A stretch of DNA of 64,000 bases from Symbiodinium natans (taxonomy: Eukaryota; Sar; Dinophyceae; Suessiales; Symbiodiniaceae), in the NCBI GenBank assembly GCA_905221605.1, contig CAJNDS010000734.1:1-64000 (forward strand), given 5' to 3'. The notes under the pieces were generated by a model. The model was not told the origin of the DNA. It worked only from the letters and a program-made list of their open reading frames with translations, and did not search any database. Every line of letters begins with the position of its first letter. The stretch's first letter is position 1. A program made the position numbers and the translations under genes. Positions 1 through 8,800 of the stretch are shown in pieces.

Positions 1-825
1 TCCAGCTCTTCAAAACAGACTCCGAGATGTGCACAGTCATTTGCAGGTACCATGCTCCAGGGCCTCCAGGGCATCACTACCACAGCACTGTGACACCAGC
101 TTGCACGGACTTTTTGGAAAGCCTTGTGATGTGGATGTGCCCAGGCGTGTGCTGTGCAACCTGATATTCCGGAATTCCTTGAACCATGTAGAAACCGAGG
201 GCCCCTCGTGCAGCAATTGTCGATGCTGAAGCGCCACTGTATGCAGACCCTGACGGCGTAGCAGCTGGCCTGCCATGCAGTCTGTGTATATCTGTGTCAA
301 AGTGTGGGAGTCCCAAACATGAGGGGAAACTAGTGGGAAACCCTGTGTCGGCATCTTCGTGCTTCGGCCGAGGCAGTGCTTCGAACACGCTTCAACGAGG
401 TGAAATGTTTCCACCGCTAGCACATATAGCACAAAGCAGCAGTCAAGTGCCCAAGAAGGGTGACTGAGTTGTGGTTTTGTGTGGCTTTGTGTGGCTTTCT
501 TGCTGTCAGGCCCAAGGGCCGCAGAGCCGAATGTTGAGGTGACACAGCTGCGCAGTGTTGCGCATGTGCTGCGCATGTGCAGTGTACAGTCGTGACACTT
601 CTGTCTTGTGGGTCCATGTCGACAACGCTCATAGTGAGCGTGCTGAGGAAGGCTCCTCATTTCAAGATTCGCATCCGTCGGGCATTCAGCAGGGGACTTG
701 TTCACCACCACCACCATCACCATCACAATGGGCCTGTGGCAGGGTGGCTGCATTTCAACTCAATCAGTTGTAGAGTTGTAGCAGCTCTTGGGCAGTATCG
801 CGGGTTGATTTGTGTTCCCACCCAG

Positions 826-950
826 GTGATATCTGATGTTGGACAGGTCTTGCCGCCAGTCGTGGTGCATGTGAGACCTCCAGAAATTCTGCCAGCTAGC
901 GGAGCCAATGTTTCCATCTCAGTCCCACTGTCATTCGTCCGCATCGGCAG
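826..950 (+). CDS. Candidate exon, unknown protein
   Basis: An open segment follows a pyrimidine-rich stretch ending in CCCAG at 821-825 and closes at a CGGCAG before ATG at 951. It reads as alternating hydrophobic beta-strand-like sequence with valine and proline, including VLPPVVVHVRPPEILP. I do not recognise the family. Coding character and the acceptor-like site are the only support; it could equally be a chance open frame. Confidence 0.25.
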
Positions 951-1128
951 ATGTGCGGTGCTATCAAGAAGAGTCGTCTGAGGTTGTGCCAGCTCCCGTG
1001 GAGCCTCCCAGCACGCCCTTGACTGCTGCTGCGTTACAGCGGCATGAGGCGCCTGCACGCAACTCCATTGTTAGCTCGTCGGTATTGTAGCCTGCGCCAG
1101 GAGTCAACTCATGCAACTGCAGTGGCAG

Positions 1129-1302
1129 GCCCTAATGCAACAGCAGCAGGTTGACCATTCTGCTAGCGATGCCATGGCGCAGCTTGTGCGGCATTGTGCA
1201 GCAAGGTGCAAGAATGTGCATTACATGGCAAGAGTGCAAGTTGTGTCGACCATTGTCGAATCGTCTCGAAGTTTACTGGGGCGTGGGCATGAGCGATACT
1301 GA
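1129..1302 (+). CDS. Candidate 3' exon, unknown protein
   Basis: The frame opens after GTGGCAG at 1122-1128 and ends with TGA at 1300-1302. It starts with a glutamine-rich stretch (LMQQQQVDHSASDAMAQL), has two closely spaced cysteines, and ends in a basic tail. The words GTGTCGACCATTG near 1243 recur near 1801 in a similar frame (VSTI), which hints that both belong to one gene or to a small duplication. No family recognised. Confidence 0.25.
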   Translation, partial: ALMQQQQVDHSASDAMAQLVRHCAARCKNVHYMARVQVVSTIVESSRSLLGRGHERY

Positions 1303-1797
1303 GCGGAGGTGAGCTGTTCTGGAATGGTAAGCGTGATACTCTTGGTGTCTTTCTAAGGCAACTTCACACTCTACCACGCAGTGTCTTGATTTTTTTCTAA
1401 GCTAGAAATGCTGCGGTGCTGATGCAGAGGCGTGCTGAGACACACTGCACCCCATGGTGTGAGTTGCCTGCTGGGTCTCCCCACGCGGGCTCCAGTCCTA
1501 CAGGTGAGTCGATTTTGGAAAGAACATAAACATGTTCCCAATGCACTCACTCCGCAATCACTCCGCTGAGCGCCCCCTCTTTTTGCGCGCTTAGACAAGG
1601 CAAAGGCAAAGTGGCAAAGCCTTAAGCGATACGGCACTGCTATGATCAGGCAGAGCAGGTATCGGGCAGTTACTATTGAGGTATGGAGATCTGAGATCTG
1701 ACAACATGGCTCACCTCTCCTTGCACAGATCTAAGGCAAGCTGGCATTCCGGCCAGCTTATCCCTCGGCATGAGCATGCACCAGGGAGCAGTCTTCG

Positions 1798-2590
1798 GTG
1801 TCGTGTCGACCATTGCCGTTGAGGCGAAGATTGTGTGAAGATCAGCTCCAGCTGCTCCAAACTGCTATTGCTGAGTATCGCTACAACGCTTGCTACTCCT
1901 ATTCGCCCATTTTCTGCGGCTACTGCTACTGCTGTTTGCTTGATCCATCAGTGTCTTTACGGGTATTTGGAGTTCATCGGTGGTTTGATTGTAACAATGA
2001 CTTTAAAGGCCTTTGGGGGTCTGCCGGAAGGAGATGTAGCAGCTTGGGTGGGTAGTAGCAGCGGATAGAATGGTGTCGCCTCTTGCAGACTCTCATGGTG
2101 CAGTCGCGCTTGAGCCGCTTCAGGCAATGCAAATAACATTGGCCGAGAAACGAGGCTGGAGCTCGGCAAAGCCAAGTTACATTCTGTATAGCCGGTATTA
2201 TCCAGCATGCCCTTCTGTTGCAATGTCAGGCAATGTGGCAGATCAAACTGCAAGCATAGCCTCAGCTGCCATGCGTGGTGCTGTCGTTGGTGCAGCAGGA
2301 TAGTTGCTTTGAGAATGCGCGCTGCTCTATTATGCTCGTTTTGACAGCTCATGACAACCCTCTGACATGGTCTGACATGTATGTCACATCCAGGAGGTGG
2401 CATGGCGTTGATGCTCGGTCCGACTGCTCCTACAGCAGCTGGGCAGATCTTGGCAGAACTTTTTCGGGTTGGCCTGCAGAGGCCCAGATGCTTAAGCGCT
2501 TTGTCTCTTGCAAAGTCCGGTACTTCCAGCACAGGCAATATTCGTTGGTCGCCACCTTAGCATTGCAAGAGCTTCCAGTTCCTTCTTAAT
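1798..2590 (+). other. Region with overlapping exon-like frames
   Basis: Three successive open frames lie here (1835-2068, 2070-2303, 2275-2589), all on the + strand but not in one frame. The first contains a hydrophobic stretch (SKLLLLSIATTLATPIRPFS) that could be a targeting or membrane segment. The second is alanine-rich. Splice-like GCAG and GTAG sites are present, but no joined model is clearly right. I recognise no family. A minus-strand frame at 1957-2538 overlaps all of it. Confidence 0.2.
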
Positions 2591-2685
2591 TCTTGCGATA
2601 CGCGACCCGCCTGGGGGCCTGAGAGGTGCTTGAAAAGCTTGGAGCGAAATAGGGTGGGAAGGTGGAGGCCAGTCTATTGGAAGGG

Positions 2686-2815
2686 TGAAGGTGGTTGGGC
2701 GGGTTGGGCGGGGTGGGGGCGGGTTGGGCGGGGTGGGGGCGGGGGGGGGTGCATGGGGGGTGTGTGGGGTGGTGGTCAGTGGAGGTGGTGGTCACTTGGG
2801 TGGGGGTCCGCCCAT
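2686..2815 (+). repeat. G-rich imperfect repeat (GGGCGGGTTGGGCGGGGTGG-like)
   Basis: The segment is a run of GGGCGGGTTGGGCGGGG units grading into GGTGGTGG. It contains many closely spaced G runs that could form G-quadruplexes on the + strand. Glycine- or proline-rich frames across it are products of the composition. Confidence 0.8.
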
Positions 2816-4107
2816 TATAGGCAAACCTGCTTTGTGCTCCCCATACACCTACGGCCCGATTAAATCCTTATCAATGACGACAATGATGTTAGTTGCTGTG
2901 GTAGGTTTCCGGTACCTTTGTCAAAACCAGCCTAGCAGAGTGTTCTGAAGCCGGGTTTGCTTCTCAATTGTGCTGACGATCTGAAAACGAGCGCTGCTCT
3001 GAACTACGCGGAGCGATGTGAACAGCTGTGCTGCGCGGATGCTGATCTGCAGGTCTCTGAAGACTGGCTTTGATGATGCAAGTCCTGCACGCACATGGGA
3101 ACCCTGAGCGCACGTGCCACAGATGCGCTTCTATCATGAACGTGGCTCATCGTCTTTTTTCGCGCTTCCCCTCTGCACTTCCCTTTGCCCGGGCCAGGAT
3201 GCAGGTCCAGGTGGTGTTTACTTATGCTTGCACTGTCACGGCAGTGTCTTGACAAGATCAGCCGGACGCAGGATGGAAGCGGCAGGAGAACCCTTTCACC
3301 AGCAATCACCACACCTGCCGCGCGCGAAACACCGTCTGCCCAGAGAAGCCCACACACAGTCCCTGGAGTGTGCCATTCCTGATAGAAGCTCACCCCAGAG
3401 AAGCCCGCAGAGAGACCCGAGTATCCTTGGAGTACTCTTTTCAGAGAAGCCCCCGATCGAATGTTTTGTGGCAGGTCCGGGACCTGTCTTTTCGGGCCGC
3501 CCCCAAGACATCTTTCCACGAATCAGAATGAATCAGAGACTGTAGAGACGTTTGATACGTTGCGCAGAGCCACCAAACATCCAAACATCCAGGCTACGGC
3601 TTGATGCGCGAATGGATGGCGCAGGCACTGGCAAGTGACGTCCAGTAGTGTCTTGTAGACAGTGACACCGCCCCACTGTCAGATTGCGACCAATATCCGT
3701 GAACGACATCTGTAACAAGAAAGTTTTACCAGAGTACTCCAGTTTGTGTTATGGCTTTCTTAAGTGGACGAAGGCGTTTTGACAGTTTGACATGGATGCA
3801 GTGCCTTCAGAGAACAAGTGTGCTGTCATCATTCGCCTAGGAGTTGGCTCCCGAGTTTTGCAGTTTTTTGTTGCTGTTGCTTTGAGTTTTTCGAGGGTTA
3901 TTCCTGGGTGCACAACGAGATCACCGGACCTGTGGCCTTGAACCGAGCGGTGGAAGTCTCTGGAAGTGCTGCCGGAGGGGTGGCTGGCGCCGGCAGCTGA
4001 GTCCTTCTGTGATCTCCTAGGGGTCATCATCAAGTGAATATCAAGTGAGTTGAAGAGTTTGTCAGAAGGGCGAGCAACGCATCTGTTCTGCGTGCGAATC
4101 AAAGGCA

Positions 4108-4239
4108 ATGGCAGCTGCCACACTGTTGAGTGGTTTCGGCGGAGTGGTTGTGGCGGCTGCGGCTGGCTGTAGCGGTTTTGCTGGCAGCCTGGGCGGTCGC
4201 GAGGTCGTGTCCTGCATCAAAGGAGCAAAGGTTGTTTAG
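4108..4239 (+). CDS. Small alanine/glycine-rich ORF (43 codons)
   Basis: A short frame starts at ATG 4108 and ends with TAG at 4237. The protein is hydrophobic and small-residue rich (MAAATLLSGFGGVVVAAAAG...), like a targeting peptide or a single membrane helix, and ends with a lysine-containing tail. Another coding-like stretch ending in GSAAGGVAGAGS with a stop lies just upstream near 3880-4000. No family recognised; it may be a first exon or chance. Confidence 0.2.
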   Translation: MAAATLLSGFGGVVVAAAAGCSGFAGSLGGREVVSCIKGAKVV

Positions 4240-4893
4240 CATCAATCTAGCCAACTCACGGGCTTTCGGGGAGTGCAGAATGAAGCCGATGGAAGCCCTA
4301 AATTAATGTCAACACCTAGTTTAAATCAAGATAGCTGCGTATGACCCTGTGTGAGTCCTGCGTGAGGGTAGGGCTCCAGGACGGACTCTAAACATCAAGG
4401 CAGTAACCGCCATACCCGTGTGTCTCGAGCCTTCTCGAAGCGTCGTTTGATCCGTTTTGCGCACACGTCGTGCATTCGTGTGCCCATGCTCAGACAACGT
4501 GGAGTTCCAAAACGTCAAATGCCGTTTGGCTTCACGTGCTGCGCGCCCTTTGCTGTGGCATGGGTTCGACTGGACAGCTTTACAACATCTGCACATTGTT
4601 CTCCAAACTGGGGGCTTTTTCGGTGCACATGATGAACGTGATCAGCACCTCTAACACACGAACGGGAGTATTCACGAATGTAAGAGAAGTTTGTGCGTTG
4701 AAAATGAGGGTCTGCCGAGTGTCTGCGGCGTTTGCTTGCCGATGTTTTTTGACACAGCCGCGAGTAGCCGGAGGACGAAGCTGCAACAATCCACATGACG
4801 AGATGGGACATGGTAACTCGCTGTACCTATATCGTTACGTAACTTCAACGGACTATATGATATGATTCATATGATGTGATGTTAAGTGTCTGT

Positions 4894-4914
4894 CACCCTC
4901 TCTCTCTCTCTCTC
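4894..4914 (+). repeat. (TC)n microsatellite
   Basis: An uninterrupted run of TC dinucleotides of about 20 bases lies in an otherwise unassigned stretch. Confidence 0.85.
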
Positions 4915-5314
4915 GCTGTAGCATGACTCGGAACCCTATTGCAATGTCATAGTAATTCTCGATGGTAAGCTCCCCAGTTGCATCACTGCTGAGTATGAGT
5001 TCTGCATGAACATTGACATCTCCTTATTGAAGGGCATCCCCGTAGCAAAAAAAACACATGCTCCAAGAAGCCCCCTATGCGTGCGAGAACCTCAAGGGAA
5101 CCTCTTAGAAACTGATAAGATCTGATAAGGCTTCTGTGTGCTTCGACCTCTTGTCTTCGGAGCGAATAAGCCGCAGCCGGAGCAGCGGCAGTGGCATGAG
5201 CTCGAGCTCCCGAAGAAGCTCTCGGAAAAGCTCAAGGCGTACCTTTGGCAGCGCTATTGCTGCTAGAATGACTGTTCGCTGCGAAGCCTCGTGACGTATC
5301 AGACGTATCACTCC

Positions 5315-5319
5315 TAAGT
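5315..5319. repeat. Target-site duplication TAAGT (left copy)
   Basis: The five bases TAAGT directly precede the left LTR and are matched by TAAGT directly after the right LTR at 16670-16674. Five-base duplications are usual for Ty1/copia integration. The match fixes the element ends to ACGTGAA on one side and TTCACGCAC on the other. Confidence 0.8.
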
Positions 5320-5472
5320 ACGTGAAATACAGAACCCTACGGGGACCAGAAAGCTTAGGCAGCCTAAGTCTGAATCCTAGACCCTCGGATCGCGCCTCGA
5401 TTTTTTCGAACAAAAGACAGCCTCGGTAACGCAACAACGTCTCCACCTGAGCGGCCAGGATGCTTCACGCAC
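5320..5472 (-). repeat. 3' LTR (153 bp)
   Basis: This 153-bp sequence recurs at 16517-16669 without a difference that I can see. Its ends carry the short inverted repeat CGTGAA/TTCACG. It lies beside a purine tract on its inner side, as expected for the 3' LTR of a minus-strand element. It does not have the usual TG...CA termini at the limits set by the TSD. Confidence 0.88.
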
Positions 5473-5473
5473 T

Positions 5474-5480
5474 CCCCCTC
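5474..5480 (-). promoter_or_regulatory. Polypurine tract
   Basis: On the minus strand this reads GAGGGGG, followed by AG at the LTR edge. A purine run directly upstream of the 3' LTR is the standard plus-strand primer for reverse transcription of LTR elements. Position and composition both fit. Confidence 0.7.
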
Positions 5481-5504
5481 ACCTGAGACTCCAAGACTCA
5501 GGTG
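5480..5504. other. Hairpin beside the polypurine tract
   Basis: CACCTGAG (5480-5487) and CTCAGGTG (5497-5504) are perfect inverted repeats of 8 bp around a 9-base loop. They lie in the 3' UTR of the element immediately before the PPT, so the hairpin would form in the element RNA. A role in priming or packaging is only a guess. Confidence 0.6.
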
Positions 5505-5886
5505 ATTGGAATGCATCACCAGGAAAACATCAGCATTCTATATGCCCGAGCCCAGATGGATCGTCCTTTGGTTGCAAAAGTGGACAAAAGCCTCGTTGTA
5601 CAAATGTTTGACCCTATTTCGAACAGGCCGTTCTGTTTCGGCAGCCCTTTCTCCTTTGGAGCAGTTCGATGTCGGATCAAGAGGCATCCACGCATGCAAG
5701 CAGAGACCGAAAACTATAGCTATGATCCTACACCCCCCACAAGACTTAGCTTCATGAGGATTAAAAGCCCAGATATTCTGGAGATAACAGCTGATAGTCT
5801 TCGTCTCCTTTGGTTTTTTTTTGGCAGTTGCCAGCATCCGCAACTTAGGACACCGCTGATCTTATTCAGAATGCCCCAAAATCAGT
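5505..5886 (-). other. 3' untranslated region of the retrotransposon
   Basis: The stretch lies between the Pol stop codon and the PPT hairpin. It contains no long minus-strand frame. The + strand frame at 5502-6089 runs through it and into the Pol C-terminus and is treated as a shadow. Confidence 0.6.
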
Positions 5887-8800
5887 TCAATCAGAAGAGT
5901 CTGTGGAGGACAAGCCATCTCTGTCACGCCTCTCAAGGTGAGAGCCTAGGAGGCCATAAAATCGTGATTGAACCGCTTCAGGATATTCTTGTACGTCAAA
6001 CACGTATCCTGCACGCCAGTAGCAGTACAAGATGTTCGCTCGGTGAGGGATACCTGGATGCAAAGGCCACGGCACCGTTTCGGCGCTGACTGCCTGATCC
6101 TGCACTGTCTTTCTACTTCTGCACACACGAAGAGATAAGGCACGAACGATTTCCCAGATTCCAATCACGCAGGCAACCCACAGCCACCAGTCCCAGCTCC
6201 CGGCTTCTTCAGAGCTAGACCCTTGCTCATCCTCCAGACACACATCGCCAACCCCAGTGGAGCTACCAGTCGGTTCATCCCACCTGCCGAAAGAAACCGG
6301 TTCATCCCCATAGGTTACTACCTCTGCAGAACTAGGAAGAATGCCGCCCAGGACTAACCAGAGAACATAGAGAAGTACGACCCAGCGCCTATCACTCCTT
6401 GGCCGCACACCCCAAATCCTCCCAAAAGTCCCTGCAAAATCCCCCTTACTCCTACACCAAAGCAGCAAGAACCAACACGCCACAAAACTAACGCTCCACA
6501 ACTGAACGAATGCCCCAACAAGAGATAAACCGACCCCGACCCCGACGACCCAAACCACACTTTGCGAACCCTGAACTTGAGTGGAACTCTGACTTTCTTG
6601 ATTGCTGGTCTGTGCCAGCATTGCATGAAACGACGTCCATTCACCCTCATTCAGCCCGGTAACAATAGTCTCAACCTCAGCCTGGGACCATCCCTGAAGC
6701 GCTATACTAACCTCGTCGTCAGCATAGGTCCCTATTAGCACTTCATGCTCAGCTCGGAAGTTCACTCCTAAAGGTTGTGGCTCGTCTGCCTGGGCAAGTC
6801 TGGCCTCGGCATCATGAATAACCCATACTTCTTCATCGACAGCAGCATCTCCGCTAGACACAGAAAATATCGACGGCTCAGTTGTCGAATCTCCGCTTTC
6901 GCTTTCAGAAGAAGACCACCCTTCCCCAAGGAAAAATTGACCTTCTACAGGAACCCGGGGACTTACAGCTCTATGGGGCCTATCATCTGGAGTAGGGTCA
7001 TCTTCTAAGTCAAGGAGATTCAGCACGGAAATGGATGGAGACTGCGCAGTGACAATCTCTTCGGACTCAGGCTGGCCGTTCAACGGCGCGTGAAGGAATG
7101 CCGCCCGTACGTCGGCGCTCGAAGCTGCCAAACCCCGGTAAGCGGCAAGGCTTAATGCCGTTCTTACAGTCAAGCTTTCAACACCACTCGGAGGAACCTG
7201 CAGACTGCGACTGCCCCCCCCAATCTGCACATCGAGACTTGGAGGAACCTGCTGACTGCTACTGCTCCCCCCAATCTGCACACCGAGACTTGGAGGAACC
7301 TGCTGACTGCTACTGCTCCCCCCAATCTGCACATCGGGACTTGGAGGAACCTGCTGACTGCTATTGCTCCCCCCAATCTGCACATCGGGACTTGGAGGAA
7401 CCTGCTGACTGCTATTGCTCCCCCCAATCTGCACATCGGGAGTTGGAGGAACCTGCTGACTGCTGCGCTCCCGTTCCTGAAGTTTGCGCTGCGCCTCCAG
7501 CAATTCAGTTTCAGAGAACTGTTCAGACCCATCACCTTCAGAACCAGCCCTACTTTCAACTTCAGAAGCCAGGGAAACCTCATTTCCAACCCCGAAGTCC
7601 TGTTGAGCCTCGGCAGCAAACTCCAAACCCCCAAGACTGACAGCATCGCCTACTAATTCCCGCAACTGTTCCCCCCGCCAAAAGCCTCTGAAACCTAAAC
7701 CAAGGAACCACTGAGCCCAAGCAAGCAAAACCAAACCCACCAAAACTCCGAAGAACCAAAGAATCCATTCAATCCTTTCTTCAACTCGCAATGCCGGTTG
7801 AGCTCGGACACCAGACAACACAGCAACCAATGCAAGACCCGCTAAGGTCCGGGGAGAGACAGATCCCTGGGATCCGAAGCTGGAAGACAACCTGCTGACT
7901 GTACGGATCGAATCATCTGCCCCAGCTGGCGAAAGTCTCATTCGCATATTCATTAGTTCCGCAAGCTGAAGAATCCTAGCTCGAGACAGTGGTTTCGTAG
8001 CTATATCTGCGAGCTGAATCGATCCTGGAACATAGGTGACTACTAGAGATCCCGCATCTATACGTTCACGCCCAGCTGCAGCTCTCATGCGAAGATGTCG
8101 ATTACGCCACCCGAGACTTCCAACAGCAAACGACCTTACCGCTGCCTGGTTATCACACAAGGCAGAGACCGTGATGTCGGACTCGATCATTTCCTCAATG
8201 ATGCCCCCAATTGATTCTGCAGCAACTATTCCGGCGGTGACTGCAACTAGCTCTGCCTCCGTAGAGGACAGAGTCACAAACGGTTGACGACAGGATTCCC
8301 AGCATAACACATTTCCTCCCCATAGGATGACCATCGCTTGGCAAGATCGCCCCCCGTTAGGGGCATGGGAAGCGTCGGTGTACAACTCCAGAGTATTTAA
8401 AGTTCGAGGAACCGGAGCGTCAAGCCAGGAATTGTCGCTTGGCTTCTGGTATTCCAGCCACAGGTCCGCCGTACCATACAAGTAGCGCAGGATTTGATGC
8501 CCGCTCTCAATCACAATGCTTGGCGCCTTCACAGCATATTGCCCAAGTTTACTGACAGCAAAAGCAATATCGGGTCTGGTTTTCGACGAAGCCCAAAGCA
8601 AAGCACCTGTCAGGGCTTGCGCCTTCCGGACAGTCTCCAACTGCACCTGTTGCTCATTTTCCGGATCAGTCCAATTACTCAAGGGCGCACTTGCACTGCT
8701 TGTGACGTCGTATCTTGCAAAAAGCTCCTGCAAATAGGAAACCTGCGATATGCGATACCCTCCTCGTTGTAGGGCCTGGATTTCCAACCCACAGAACTTA

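Larger units (their letters stand above)
1..5314. other. Gene-poor left flank
   Basis: No confident gene was found here. Reading frames are short and mostly lack coding character. The frames at 37-753 and 555-981 overlap on opposite strands, and a histidine run near 702-727 comes only from a CAC/CAT repeat. The exon-like pieces that stand out (826-950, 1129-1302, 1798-2590, 3860-4000, 4108-4239) are listed separately or mentioned there. The stretch ends at the TAAGT target site of the retrotransposon. Confidence 0.5.
6000..7850 (-). other. Membrane-spanning C-terminal extension of Pol
   Basis: After RNase H the frame continues for about 690 residues. Hydrophobic segments of helix length lie near residues 1037-1051, 1063-1088 (rich in W, L, G), 1466-1499, 1524-1539 and 1587-1606. 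Acidic and serine-rich linkers separate them. Copia elements usually stop soon after RNase H. An added membrane module recalls the env-like proteins of some LTR elements only in position and hydrophobicity; I see no homology to any envelope family. It could also be an anchoring tail. Confidence 0.55.

Noticed and set aside
37-753. Minus-strand ORF of 238 codons
   Set aside because: Its composition looks random, no domain is visible and competing frames exist on the other strand.
5105-5446. Minus-strand ORF of 113 codons
   Set aside because: It is mostly LTR sequence running into the flank and shows no domain.
7098-7646. Open frames antisense or out of frame over the 51-bp repeat
   Set aside because: The Pol frame explains the region; the others are carried by the repeat period, which is a multiple of three.
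6000-7850. True retroviral envelope gene
   Set aside because: Only hydrophobic helices are seen; there is no signal peptide, cleavage site or fusion-peptide pattern that I can support.
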